In this document: piece after piece, positions 8,086 to 16,751 of the stretch
Layout of the letters: the number at the start of each line of letters is the position of its first letter
Numbering within the stretch: the first letter of the stretch is position 1
Assembly (NCBI RefSeq): GCF_000192475.1
Contig: NZ_AEYW01000007.1
Location: 124,001-188,000 of the forward strand
From: Ruegeria conchae
GTDB lineage: Bacteria; Pseudomonadota; Alphaproteobacteria; Rhodobacterales; Rhodobacteraceae
Reading direction: 5' to 3'
Length of the DNA: 64,000 bases
The notes under the pieces: model-generated
What the model was told of the DNA's origin: nothing
The model's input: only the letters and a program-made list of their open reading frames with translations
The model's database searches: none
Position numbers and translations under genes: made by a program

Positions 8086-9109
8086 GTTGACCCAAAACCC
8101 CAAACCCTCGGCGAGAAATCTGGTCAGTCTGATAAAAACGCCGTGGGCGCTGATCGTGGTCATCCTGGTGCTGGTGGCCGTTCTTGACCCAAGCAACTGG
8201 GCCGAAATCGTGACATTTGCCGGTAAGGCACTTGCGCATACAGGGCAATACATCCTGTTTGCCGTTTTGCTGCTGTCCTACCTCAAGGCAACCGGAGCTG
8301 AAGTGATGGTAGCCCGCGCGTTTGAAGGGCGTGAGACGCGGATGATTTTTTTTGCAGCTTTGTTTGGCGGACTGGCGCCCTTTTGTTCCTGCGAAGTCAT
8401 CCCGTTCATCGCGGGATTGCTGGCCCTGGGTGCGCCCTTGTCGGCAGTCATGGCATTCTGGCTCAGTTCCCCGCTTATCGACCCGCCGACATTGCTTATC
8501 ACAGCTGGTGCGTTGGGCTGGCCGTTTGCGATCGGCAAAGCCGTGGCCGCCGTTGCCTTGGGGCTGTTCGGTGGATTCGCCGTACGCGCCCTGATGAGAG
8601 GTGGTGCCTTCGCACAGCCGTTGCGCGAATACAATCCAACGGGATGCTGTGGATGCGGACCAAAGAAGGATGACAAGCCCGTATGGCAGTTCTGGAACGA
8701 GCCTGAACGCCGCACGCGTTTTCGGGCTGAGTTTGTCCACAACGGTTTATTCCTGCTGAAATGGCTGGCCTTTGCTTACGTGCTCGAAGCACTGCTGGTC
8801 AGCTATGTTCCAGCGGACCTGATTGCCAGAGTCGTCGGCGGTGAAGGCGTTGTTCCCATCGTTGTAGCGGCATTGGTCGGAATGCCGGCCTATCTGAACT
8901 CTTACGTCGCGCCACCGCTGCTGGCAGGCCTTATGGAACAGGGTATGAGCGCAGGTGCTGCGATGTCATTCATGGTGGCTGGAGCCGTCAGCTCAATCCC
9001 AGCAATGGCGGCGGTGTGGTCGCTGGTCAAACCTCGCGTATTTGCAACCTATCTGGGGCTGGGCATCAGTGGGGCCATCATCGCAGGCATCGCATTCCAG
9101 ATGATTTGA
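8078..9109 (+). CDS. ArsP_1/YraQ (DUF318) family permease
   Basis: Integral membrane permease of 343 residues with eight to ten hydrophobic segments. It has two features of this family: an FCSCE motif in an early membrane region and a cysteine-rich cytoplasmic loop (GCCGCG) in the middle. Relatives include ArsP, an exporter of trivalent organoarsenicals, and YraQ-like proteins of unknown substrate. It overlaps the ArsR gene upstream and ends in a strong terminator, forming a two-gene operon. The TauR boxes upstream raise the alternative that the substrate is linked to sulfur metabolism rather than arsenic; the sequence cannot settle this. Confidence 0.85.
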   Translation: MAELTQNPKPSARNLVSLIKTPWALIVVILVLVAVLDPSNWAEIVTFAGKALAHTGQYILFAVLLLSYLKATGAEVMVARAFEGRETRMIFFAALFGGLAPFCSCEVIPFIAGLLALGAPLSAVMAFWLSSPLIDPPTLLITAGALGWPFAIGKAVAAVALGLFGGFAVRALMRGGAFAQPLREYNPTGCCGCGPKKDDKPVWQFWNEPERRTRFRAEFVHNGLFLLKWLAFAYVLEALLVSYVPADLIARVVGGEGVVPIVVAALVGMPAYLNSYVAPPLLAGLMEQGMSAGAAMSFMVAGAVSSIPAMAAVWSLVKPRVFATYLGLGISGAIIAGIAFQMI

Positions 9110-9112
9110 ATG

Positions 9113-9144
9113 AAAACCGCCCGGTGCAGACACCGGGCGGTTTT
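9113..9144. terminator. Bidirectional intrinsic terminator
   Basis: A perfect 14-bp stem beginning AAAACCGCCC, with a CAGA loop and T runs on both strands. It serves the permease from the left and probably the minus-strand gene from the right. Confidence 0.92.
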
Positions 9145-9150
9145 GCTTTA

Positions 9151-9540
9151 CTAACTTGCTTCGCAGTACCGCGGCAGCTTGAACCTGTATCGCGGCTCAC
9201 CGCTCGCCACGTACACACGTTTTTCTATGCAGGCCTCTGTACCCACTGAACGCGCGATAGGGCTTTCTGTAGACGTAATCGAAGTTGCCGAACCATCAGG
9301 CAAGCGCACCGATGCAATAACCCCGTTTTTGAGGTCTCCATTAATCGGCGTCGCTGACAAAACGGCAACGGTTAGAAACGCTTCGTGCTCGTGCTTGCCG
9401 TCGTCATTCAGCAACAATAAGCCTGCAACGATGGCAATCATTGCGATGGCGCCGGTGATCGCCAACCACCAGGATTTCAGGAACACATAGATCGATACGG
9501 CGCGGTGCGGTCCAAAAACTGCGGACAGAATGCTAAGCAT
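9151..9540 (-). CDS. Hypothetical single-span membrane protein, 129 aa
   Basis: Not recognised. Residues about 24-46 form one hydrophobic helix (ITGAIAMIAIVAGLLLL). Ahead of it is a short basic N terminus, and behind it a periplasmic-looking domain of about 80 residues with two cysteines (CIEK and the C-terminal RYC) that could form a disulfide. GGGAA precedes the ATG. It lies downstream of trcR on the same strand, with a hairpin between them. The coding call rests on full use of the space up to the terminator, the start site and the membrane segment. Confidence 0.7.
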   Translation of the reverse strand: MLSILSAVFGPHRAVSIYVFLKSWWLAITGAIAMIAIVAGLLLLNDDGKHEHEAFLTVAVLSATPINGDLKNGVIASVRLPDGSATSITSTESPIARSVGTEACIEKRVYVASGEPRYRFKLPRYCEAS

Positions 9541-9559
9541 CAGTTTCCCTTGGGAATGT

Positions 9560-9585
9560 GGCCCCGAGTATTGAATATCGGGGCC
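9560..9585 (-). terminator. Hairpin after trcR
   Basis: The GGCCCCGA/TCGGGGCC stem (8 bp, 10-base loop) lies 10 bases past the trcR stop. No U tract follows on the minus strand, so termination would be partial at best. Confidence 0.5.
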
Positions 9586-9594
9586 GTGAGCGCG

Positions 9595-10356
9595 TCAGGG
9601 GCGCAGATCTTCTTCGTCTTCGTCGTCGCCGCCACCTTTGGGCAGGTTGAAGAAGCTATCGGCATCAACGATTGGCTCATCGTCTTCTTTGTCTTCAGGC
9701 TCGTCGGATAGCGAGAACGTCTCTAGGCCTTCAATCGCGGTCGGGATCTTAGGTGCAGAATCCATTTCCAGCGATTGCTCGGTCGACACCAGCTTGCGAC
9801 GCTCATCATCGCTCATAACGCCGCCTTCAGCAGCTTTCTTGGCCGCAGCCTTCTGCACGATGGCATCCAGTTCGGACTGTTTGCACAGGCCCAGAGCAAC
9901 CGGATCGATCGGCTGCATGTTCGAGATGTTCCAGTGCGTCCGCTCGCGGATCGACTGGATGGTCGGCTTGGTGGTGCCAACCAGCTTGGCGATCTGACCA
10001 TCGCTGAGTTCCGGGTGGAACTTGACTAGCCACAGGATCGAGTTCGGACGGTCCTGCCGCTTGGAGAGCGGCGTGTAGCGCGGGCCGCGGCGTTTTTCTT
10101 CGCCTGAAGCCGCCGGGTTGAATTTGAGTTTCAGCTTGTGCAGCGGATTGTTCTGCGCTGTATCAATCTCTTCCTGAGTCAGCTGGTTGTTGGCAATCGG
10201 ATCAAATCCTTTGACACCAGCAGCCACATCACCATCCGCGATGCCCTGCACCTCAAGCTCGTGCATCCCTACGAAATCCGCGATCTGCTTGAAGCTGATC
10301 GTGGTGTTGTCCACCAGCCATACGGCGGTTGCCTTGGCCATAAGCGGTTTTGCCAT
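9595..10356 (-). CDS. trcR: TrcR (DUF1013) RNA-polymerase-associated cell-cycle regulator
   Basis: Alphaproteobacterial DUF1013 protein of 253 residues. The Caulobacter member TrcR travels with RNA polymerase and affects ctrA transcription (established knowledge). Visible features are two helix-turn-helix-like segments, around 18-40 (SFKQIADFVGMHELEVQGI) and about 120-140 (LSDGQIAKLVGTTKPTI). Between them is a conserved basic stretch (KLKFNPA..KRRGPRYTPLSKRQDRP), and the C-terminal tail is very acidic and ends EDEEDLRP. GGAGAC sits 7 bases ahead of the ATG. No operon partner is evident; the neighbour upstream is divergent. Confidence 0.9.
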   Translation of the reverse strand: MAKPLMAKATAVWLVDNTTISFKQIADFVGMHELEVQGIADGDVAAGVKGFDPIANNQLTQEEIDTAQNNPLHKLKLKFNPAASGEEKRRGPRYTPLSKRQDRPNSILWLVKFHPELSDGQIAKLVGTTKPTIQSIRERTHWNISNMQPIDPVALGLCKQSELDAIVQKAAAKKAAEGGVMSDDERRKLVSTEQSLEMDSAPKIPTAIEGLETFSLSDEPEDKEDDEPIVDADSFFNLPKGGGDDEDEEDLRP

Positions 10357-10486
10357 CAGCCCGTCTCCTATAAATACATCTGTCCCGTCGCCGGAATGCG
10401 GCGGCCCCGAGGCTTTGGGGCAGGTTTCCGTTGTCGGGGAACTTGGGGCCTATATAGTCGCGACAACTAAAGAAGGGAAGAGGCGA

Positions 10487-11128
10487 ATGCGCCAAGGTAT
10501 TCTGGGGCTGGTATTGTGGTTCTTCAGCGCGATGGCAGCGCTGGCCGATGGCGAGCAAGCGGGAGAATTCGACTACTATGTCCTGTCGCTTAGCTGGTCA
10601 CCCAACTGGTGCGCCCGCGAGGGGGATGCGCGCGGATCGGAACAATGCGATGCCCGGCACGATCACGGATGGATCCTGCACGGGCTATGGCCGCAATATC
10701 ACCAGGGCTGGCCCTCTTACTGCCGCACGGTTGAGGCTCCGCCATCACGCCGTATGACACGGGAAATGGAGGACATTCAGGGCTCATCCGGGCTGGCATG
10801 GCATCAATGGAAAAAGCACGGAACCTGCTCGGGTCTGAGTGCGCCAGACTATTTTGCGCTGTCACGAAAGGCCTATGAAGGCGTCACGCGACCCGACGTG
10901 TTTCGTAAACTCGATGCGTCGGTCAAAATGCCTGCTTCGGTGGTGGAAGAAGCATTTCTCAAGGCCAACCCCAATCTGGAACCAGACATGATCTCGATCA
11001 CCTGCAAGCAGGGATATATCGAAGAGGTCCGCCTGTGCCTGTCCCGCGATCTCAAGCCCGTTCCATGTGGCCGGGATGTTATCCGCGACTGCACTGCCAA
11101 AGACGCCGTGTTTGATCCGATTCGTTAA
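10487..11128 (+). CDS. Secreted ribonuclease T2 family protein
   Basis: Endoribonuclease cleaving RNA through a 2',3'-cyclic phosphate intermediate. 213 residues from the ATG at 10487, with a signal peptide ending near ALADG (about residue 20), so periplasmic or secreted. Both catalytic blocks are present: CAS I as HGWILHGLWPQY and CAS II as WHQWKKHGTC, each with its histidine. Several cysteines fit disulfides. The frame stays open 100 codons upstream, but that part overlaps trcR and has no signal peptide. The gene is convergent with, and overlaps by stop codons, the next minus-strand gene. Confidence 0.9.
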   Translation: MRQGILGLVLWFFSAMAALADGEQAGEFDYYVLSLSWSPNWCAREGDARGSEQCDARHDHGWILHGLWPQYHQGWPSYCRTVEAPPSRRMTREMEDIQGSSGLAWHQWKKHGTCSGLSAPDYFALSRKAYEGVTRPDVFRKLDASVKMPASVVEEAFLKANPNLEPDMISITCKQGYIEEVRLCLSRDLKPVPCGRDVIRDCTAKDAVFDPIR

Positions 11129-11613
11129 AGCTTTTTGTTCTGGCAATCGCGCGCATATTCCAGCGCTTTGGCCGTGCCTTTCAGATCAATTGCCATGACA
11201 GTCTGACCCTCTGGGTTGTAAACGGTCATGGTCTTGTTCTGCGCAATCGAGGTGACGAAGCTCCGGTCGGTAAAGAACACCGTCGCGCCGGGCACGCGAT
11301 CCTGTTTGAACCCGATGGCGGTGGCATCAAAGCTCTTGCCGTCCAACTCGAACCGGATCGGATAGCTCTGCCCTGGTTTGATGTCGCCCCAAGCCTTGTT
11401 GTAAACGGTGAAATACCCACGATTGTCCAGCGCGTCATAGCCCAGCCGCACCACCGAGAGATCCTGATACACGGTCTGGATCAGGCACCCATTTCCGAGG
11501 TTGGGGTCCATCATGATGTTCCAGCCCTCGACGAAGCCTTTGTCGATGAGTTCCTGCGACAGGGCGGCGGTGGCGCTGAAGGCGGCCAGGGTCAAGGCAA
11601 AAAGTCGGGACAT
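11125..11613 (-). CDS. Hypothetical exported protein, 162 aa
   Basis: Not recognised at family level. A clean N-terminal signal peptide (cleavage about residue 20, after ALS) is followed by a soluble domain rich in beta-type sequence, with two cysteines (GNGCLI and the C-terminal RDCQ). This resembles the small periplasmic proteins of unknown role common in Rhodobacterales. It converges on the RNase T2 gene with overlapping stop codons (TAA/TTA). A 149-base gap separates its start from the divergent ArsR pseudogene. Confidence 0.8.
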   Translation of the reverse strand: MSRLFALTLAAFSATAALSQELIDKGFVEGWNIMMDPNLGNGCLIQTVYQDLSVVRLGYDALDNRGYFTVYNKAWGDIKPGQSYPIRFELDGKSFDATAIGFKQDRVPGATVFFTDRSFVTSIAQNKTMTVYNPEGQTVMAIDLKGTAKALEYARDCQNKKL

Positions 11614-11762
11614 CAGATCATTCCAAATCGCAAGTGATACTGACCCTTAGTAACCGCAAACCATTCTCTTCCAAAGAGAATTCGAGAGATTCAAACTGCA
11701 GGGTGGTTCATCCTTTTATTTTACCAGTTGATTAATTAACCATGTGATTTATTAATGGGATT

Positions 11763-12100
11763 ATGACTGACGACAAAAAATTGGATTTTGCATTTGCCGC
11801 TCTTGCGCACCCTGCGCGCCGCGCCATGCTGGCGCGATTGGCACAAGGAGAAGCAACAGTAAAAGAACTGGCCGAGCCGTTCGATGTAAGCATGCCGGCA
11901 ATCTCTAAACATCTTCGTGTTTGGAAGAGGCCGGGCTGATTGAGCGTTCAAGAAACGCTCAGTTCCGACCCTGCAGACTAAACCCGGAGCCTTTGGAATC
12001 GATTGCAAACTGGACTGACCAATATCGTCATATTTGGGAGGTTCGGTTTGAAGCGATGGAAAAACTACTTAGCGAAATAAAGGATTTGAATGATGAGTGA
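11763..12100 (+). pseudogene. ArsR-family regulator interrupted by a single-base frameshift
   Basis: From ATG 11763 the product reads as a normal ArsR/SmtB winged helix for about 54 residues (FAALAHPARRAMLARL, then SMPAISKHLRV). It shifts after HLRV to an early TGA at 11938. In the +1 frame the protein resumes at once with LEEAGLIERSRNAQ and runs to 12100, giving a typical length near 112 residues. Restoring one T in the TTT run near 11921-11923 would mend it. The repaired frame overlaps the AHSA1 start by about 11 bases, the usual ArsR-SRPBCC pairing. It is either a recent inactivation or a sequencing error. Confidence 0.8.
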
Positions 12101-12575
12101 CTCAGAAAACTGGGTGCGAATTGTGCAGGAATTCCAGGCTCCGGCGAACCGGGTCTGGCGTATGTGGACCGATCCGGCGCTTTTTCAGAAATGGTATGGG
12201 CCCAAAGGGTTCTCAGTTCCAACTGCAGAGATCGATTTGCGTGTCGGAGGTATACGAAAGGTCTGTATGGAAATGAAAACGCCGGATACCACCATGAGGA
12301 TGTGGTTTACTGGCGTATATAAAGAAATCTCAGAACCGTCCCGGTTGGTCTATACCGAGAGCATGTGTGACGAGGATGGAAATATTATTTCGCCAAAAGA
12401 TATGGGGATGCCCGAGGGAAGCCCAGACTTAACCGAGGTGATTATTGATCTTCTCGAACAGGATGGTAGGACACGCATGACCATGGTCCATCGGGGTGTG
12501 CCTGCCGGAAGTGCAGGCGAAGGCGGATGGAAGCAAGCATTCGAGAAGCTGGATGCTGTTCTCAAGGAAAGGTGA
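12090..12575 (+). CDS. SRPBCC/AHSA1-domain protein, 161 aa
   Basis: START-like lipid- or ligand-binding fold of the activator-of-Hsp90-ATPase type; the biochemical role is unknown. The domain occupies almost all 161 residues: an opening FQAPANRVWRMWTDP, the KWYGPKGF motif, a central beta sheet (TGVYKEISEPSRLVYTE), and a C-terminal helix GWKQAFEKLDAVL. Two adjacent ATGs (12090 and 12093) follow AGGA; the second has better spacing. Such genes are typically co-transcribed with an ArsR regulator, and here that upstream partner is frameshifted, so expression may be deregulated. Confidence 0.88.
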   Translation: MMSDSENWVRIVQEFQAPANRVWRMWTDPALFQKWYGPKGFSVPTAEIDLRVGGIRKVCMEMKTPDTTMRMWFTGVYKEISEPSRLVYTESMCDEDGNIISPKDMGMPEGSPDLTEVIIDLLEQDGRTRMTMVHRGVPAGSAGEGGWKQAFEKLDAVLKER

Positions 12576-12598
12576 TGCTTCGGCCTTGGTCTGACGGT

Positions 12599-13192
12599 CT
12601 AAAGTTCCTTCCTTGCCCTAAGCGCTGCTGTGATCGTCCCATCGTCCAAGTAATCCAACTCGCCTCCAATCGGGACGCCCTGCGCTAGGGAAGTCAGGCG
12701 GACCTGTCCATCTAGTTGGTCGGCGATGTAATGCGCGGTGGTTTGGCCATCAACGGTGGCGTTTAGGGCGAGGATGATCTCGGTGATACCCTCGGCCAGA
12801 ACCCGATCCTTTAGCCGAGGAATACGTAATTCAACCGGACCGACACCGTCCAGTGCTGACAATGTGCCGCCCAAAACATGGTAGCGACCCTTGAAAACCC
12901 CGGCGCGCTCCATCGCCCAGAGGTCGGCGACGTCTTCTACGACGCACAGTTCCCCGGTTGCACGGTCTTCGCTATTGCAGATGTCGCAGATATCGGTTGT
13001 GCCCACATTGCCGCAGTTTAGGCATTCACGGGCAGTGACAGCCACCTGCTGCATGGCATCTGAAAGCGGCGTTAGAAGCAGGGCGCGTTTGCGGATCAGG
13101 TGCAGGACGGCGCGTCGGGCCGAGCGAGGGCCGAGGCCGGGCAGCTTGGCCATAAGGTCGATCAGATTGTCGATGTCGCTGTTCGAACTCAC
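12599..13192 (-). CDS. recR: Recombination mediator RecR
   Basis: Acts with RecF/RecO to load RecA on SSB-coated gaps. 197 residues, standard length. N-terminal helix-hairpin-helix ([15 protein letters not shown]), a zinc site C57/C60/C69/C72, a Toprim domain starting at [16 protein letters not shown], and a C-terminal segment with [15 protein letters not shown]. It is the last gene of the dnaX-ybaB-recR set, all on the minus strand, 64 bases after ybaB. Confidence 0.97.
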   Translation of the reverse strand: MSSNSDIDNLIDLMAKLPGLGPRSARRAVLHLIRKRALLLTPLSDAMQQVAVTARECLNCGNVGTTDICDICNSEDRATGELCVVEDVADLWAMERAGVFKGRYHVLGGTLSALDGVGPVELRIPRLKDRVLAEGITEIILALNATVDGQTTAHYIADQLDGQVRLTSLAQGVPIGGELDYLDDGTITAALRARKEL

Positions 13193-13256
13193 CGCGAAGC
13201 TCCTGCAAAGAGGCCGGGTAAGTAAGCCCCGGCCATTGATCCGTCAGGAAGGTGCA

Positions 13257-13601
13257 TCAGAACGGCAGCTTGATGTCTGCGGGCAGACCCATGCTTTCGG
13301 TCAGCTTGGCCATTTCAGCCTGCGAGCGCTCCTGCGCCTTGGTCTGGGCGTCCTTGATCGCAGCGAGGATGAGATCCTCGACCACTTCCTTGTCATCGCT
13401 GTTGAAGATCGACGGGTCAATATCCAGACCTTTCAACTCACCCTTGGCGGTTGCGGTGGCTTTGACCAGGCCGGCGCCGGATTCACCGACAACCATCAGG
13501 TTGTTCAGCTCTTCCTGCATCTCGGTCATCTTGGTCTGCAAGTCCTGTGCAGATTTCATCATTTTGGCCATGTCACCCAGGCCGCCGAGTCCTTTAAGCA
13601 T
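13257..13601 (-). CDS. ybaB: YbaB/EbfC nucleoid-associated protein
   Basis: Small dimeric DNA-binding protein of 114 residues. Glycine-rich N terminus (MLKGLGGLGDMAKMMKSAQ), a coiled helix with LQTKMTEMQEELNN, and the conserved core with ATAKGELKGLDIDPS and DLILAAIKDA. The start at 13601 is set by AGGAGA 6-7 bases upstream; the frame extends to 13658 without a ribosome site. It sits between dnaX and recR, the classic order, but 201 bases from dnaX. That gap contains a 10-bp direct repeat (CAAGACCTTT at 13687 and 13699) and no visible gene. Confidence 0.95.
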   Translation of the reverse strand: MLKGLGGLGDMAKMMKSAQDLQTKMTEMQEELNNLMVVGESGAGLVKATATAKGELKGLDIDPSIFNSDDKEVVEDLILAAIKDAQTKAQERSQAEMAKLTESMGLPADIKLPF

Positions 13602-13802
13602 CGGTAATCTCCTGTCACTCGATTTGAGGCCTAGATACGAAGCGTAACCGCGCGACACAAGAGGTCAGGACACTCCCGCCCGTCGTCAAGACCTTTGACA
13701 AGACCTTTCCTCCCGTTTGGCCCGGGCAGGATCGTCGGCGTCAGCCGAGGAGCCGTGGCGGCACGGGAGCACCTGGCTGGATTGAGTAGATCGCTTACAG
13801 GA

Positions 13803-15562
13803 TCAGTCTTCCTCGAACGGATCCCATTCGTCATCTACTTCGGGCAGGGCTTCAGTTTCGACCTGAGCAGCGCGTTGCTCGGCTGTTTCGATGCTTTTGA
13901 TCCGCGCTTTCGGGAAATGACTCAGAACCGCTTGCACCAGTGGATGCTTTTCCGCTTCGGCTTTGAGAGCCAGATCAGCAGCATCCCGAACTTCCGCAAT
14001 TGTCGGAGCGTCGCCTTCTGAGACAATCGATACTGCCCAACGGTTACCCGTCCAGCGTTGCAGCGATGCACCCAACCGTTGAGACAGATCGGTCGGGGCA
14101 TTGTCGGCCGGGGTAAATTCGATCCGTCCCGGTTGGTACGACACGAGGCGTACCCCGTTTTCGACCTCGACCAGCAGTTTCACATCCCGGTTGGTACGGA
14201 TTAATTCAACCACATGTTCAAAAGTGGGATACCGCGCTAGTGCTGCCTGTACGTCCTGAGCCAGAGCTGCACTCGGTCCGCCTGCATTCCCACCGATGGC
14301 CGAAGAGGTATAGGCCGGTCGGGCAGAGGCCTGTGGCGCAGCGCTCGCCTGGCCTGGCACTCCGATACCCGAACCCGGCCCGGGATTGGGGGGGGAGGTG
14401 CATCCTTTAAGCGCTTGATCAGTTCTTCCGGACTTGGCAAGTCGGCCACATGGGTCAGGCGGATCACAGCCATTTCTGCGGCCATCATGGCGTTGGGTGC
14501 AGCCGAGACCTCTTCCAGAGCTTTCAGCAGCATTTGCCACATGCGGGTCAGAACACGCATTGGCAGCGCTTCGGCCATCTGTTGGCCTCGGGCGCGCTCG
14601 TCAGGCGAAACGGTTGGATCTTCGGCGGCATCAGGGGTGATTTTGACCACCGAAACCCAATGGGTGATCTCAGCCAGATCGCGGAGCACTGCCAGAGGAT
14701 CAGCACCTTCTGCATATTGTCCGCTAAGTTCGGTCAAAGCACTGGCCGCATCACCGCGCAGGATCATGTCCATCAGATCCAGCACTCGACCCCGATCCGC
14801 CAGCCCAAGCATTGCGCGCACCTGATCTGCGCTGGTTTCACCCGCACCGTGCGAAATCGCCTGATCCAACAGCGAGGTTGCGTCACGGGCAGATCCTTCG
14901 GCGGCTCGGGTGATTAGCGCCAATGCGTCATCGGCGATCTGCGCTTTCTCGGATTCAGCGATCTTGCGCAACAGGCCGATCATATCTTCGGGTTCGATCC
15001 GCCTCAAATCGAAACGTTGGCAGCGCGACAAAACCGTGACCGGGACCTTGCGGATCTCGGTCGTGGCGAAGATGAATTTCACATGCTCGGGTGGTTCCTC
15101 AAGCGTCTTGAGCAGCGCGTTGAAAGCGCTGGTCGAGAGCATGTGGACCTCGTCGATAATGTAAATCTTGTAGCGTGCGCTGGCGGCACGGTAGCGGACA
15201 CTGTCGATGATTTCACGGATGTCGTTCACACCAGTCCGGCTGGCGGCATCCATCTCCATCACATCAACGTGGCGGCCTTCCATGATGGCGACGCAATGCT
15301 CGCACTGACCGCAGGGTTCGGTGGTGGGTTTACCTTCGCCATCAGGCCCGATGCAATTCATCCCCTTCGCGATGATCCGGGCTGTGGTTGTTTTACCGGT
15401 GCCACGAATGCCGGTCATGATAAAGGCCTGGGCGATCCGGTCCGCCTCGAACGCGTTTTTCAGTGTGCGTACCATCGCGTCCTGACCGACCAGATCGGTA
15501 AAGGTTTCAGGACGGTATTTGCGGGCAAGAACCTGGTAGGCGGGGCTTGGCGTATCGGTCAT
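13803..15562 (-). CDS. dnaX: DNA polymerase III subunit tau/gamma, frame broken at a C8 run
   Basis: Clamp-loader ATPase. The first frame (15562 to 14237, 441 residues) has Walker A GIRGTGKT (51-58), zinc cysteines 70/84/87/90 and the DEVH box at 137-140. It then enters proline codons over eight C (plus-strand G run 14388-14395), after which it yields about 50 unrelated residues. The -1 frame continues directly with NPGPGSGIGV and the tau C-terminal domain, ending DEWDPFEED at 13803. One extra C would give a continuous protein of about 585 residues. Possible causes are slippage producing gamma and tau, a real mutation, or a homopolymer sequencing error. First gene of the dnaX-ybaB-recR cluster. 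Confidence 0.9.
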
Positions 15563-15732
15563 GTCTGCTCTGTCGGATTCGAATTACGCCGCAGCGTAGA
15601 GGCCCCCGCTGCCCGCGTCCACAGCAAGCCGCGAGGATTTTCATTTTGGATTGCCGTCCGACGCGGTTAATATCGTACAGTCTAAGACCAGCCAGAAAGA
15701 TTTTCTGATCAGCGTTTCGGGGGGAGCGTAGA

Positions 15733-16236
15733 ATGGCTCAGATTGTTATCCATGCACTTCAAGTGGGCGGGGGCTCGCTTGCGTTAACCTCAATGCCAGG
15801 GCGAGGAGGAGACTATTCCGGTGATCTTGATGCGGTTACCGGATGGAAGCCCGGCCTTATTCTGTCAATGACCACTGAGGTCGAGATGATCCTTGATGGC
15901 GCCAGGGATTTTGGGGCCGATGTTCGCAGCCGCGCTTGTCGCTGGGTTCATCTGCCAGTCGAGGATTACGGTATACCCTGCAACGACATTGATATGCGCT
16001 GGGCGGATGCCAGCGAGTCTGCTCGCCACGCATTGTCGGGTGGAGGCCGAGTACTAATCCACTGCAAAGGCGGATGTGGCCGCTCTGGTATGGCTGTATT
16101 GCGCTTGATGGTCGAGTGTGGAGAGCACCCGGACGAGGCATTGAAAAGGTTGCGAGCCTTACGCCCATGTGCAGTTGAAACCGACGCGCAGCTGCGCTGG
16201 GCGACTGCGCCTGCCAGTGTCCTGGTAGCCGAATAG
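15733..16236 (+). CDS. Dual-specificity/tyrosine phosphatase-like protein
   Basis: Cysteine phosphatase of 167 residues. The P-loop is HCKGGCGRSG, placing the nucleophile at C111 and the phosphate-binding arginine at R117 (C-x5-R). A candidate general acid D78 lies in LPVEDYGIP, the usual spacing upstream. A strong GGGGGAG site precedes the ATG. No signal peptide, so cytoplasmic. It converges with the riboswitch-controlled minus-strand gene, 3 bases apart. The substrate (protein, nucleotide or inositide) cannot be told from sequence. Confidence 0.88.
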   Translation: MAQIVIHALQVGGGSLALTSMPGRGGDYSGDLDAVTGWKPGLILSMTTEVEMILDGARDFGADVRSRACRWVHLPVEDYGIPCNDIDMRWADASESARHALSGGGRVLIHCKGGCGRSGMAVLRLMVECGEHPDEALKRLRALRPCAVETDAQLRWATAPASVLVAE

Positions 16237-16239
16237 CGA

Positions 16240-16647
16240 TCAGGCCGACGGACGGTATTCAGCCTGCGCCCGAGTGTTTCCGCTCAGGGCTAACACTTCC
16301 AGCATTGCGCACGGCGGTCGGGACAAGGTGCCTGCAGGGATGGGGCGCGAGTCCGTGCCAAACATCAGGTCTGCATAGCTGTCCAGATGGTCGATCGCGA
16401 CGTCTGAATCGGCATCACAGAACACTCGGGTTTCTTCCGGACCGGAGCGAAATCGGGCGGTGCATCCACTGGTGCAATGAGTCAGATCGCAGCTTCCTTC
16501 GATTCCGAATCCTGCGGTGGTCGTGGGGCCAGCTTTTCCAACCGAATTGGCCAGTGCCCGTGCCATTCGTGCCAAAGCGGGGCAGTTTTTCCCGGTCCGT
16601 TGGCAAATTGTTGCCGAGAATTTATGCGTGTTGGTCTTCCAGATCAT
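16240..16647 (-). CDS. DUF1636-like putative metal-binding protein under B12 riboswitch control
   Basis: 135 residues with cysteines at 15, 22, 53, 58 and 62 in the DUF1636-type layout: an N-terminal C..C near CQRTGKNC, then CDLTHCTSGC, followed by a conserved tail AIDHLDSYADLM..RPIPAGTLSRPP. The family is predicted to bind metal or Fe-S and often sits with cobalamin genes. GGAGG lies 8 bases upstream of this ATG. An ATG 4 bases earlier opens a different frame with only nine codons left. It is the only gene between the riboswitch and the convergent phosphatase gene, so it is regulated alone. The match is from memory of the family pattern, not a search. Confidence 0.7.
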   Translation of the reverse strand: MIWKTNTHKFSATICQRTGKNCPALARMARALANSVGKAGPTTTAGFGIEGSCDLTHCTSGCTARFRSGPEETRVFCDADSDVAIDHLDSYADLMFGTDSRPIPAGTLSRPPCAMLEVLALSGNTRAQAEYRPSA

Positions 16648-16751
16648 TCATGCGCCCTCCGCGCAGGGCAGGGGCATCAATCAGGAGGGACAGCATGCAT
16701 GCGGTCTTGCCCTGCCCGGACACCCCGCCCGAGTTTCAGTTTCGTTTTGAT

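Noticed and set aside
7777-9109. Arsenic resistance operon as a firm assignment
   Set aside because: The permease family includes ArsP, but no arsenate reductase, arsenite efflux or ArsM gene is nearby and TauR boxes precede the operon; function left open.
10187-10486. Upstream 100-codon extension of the RNase T2 frame
   Set aside because: Antisense to the trcR 5' part; the signal peptide begins at 10487.
13687-13708. 10-bp direct repeat CAAGACCTTT between dnaX and ybaB
   Set aside because: Only two copies, no link to a known site or mobile element; probably chance or local duplication.
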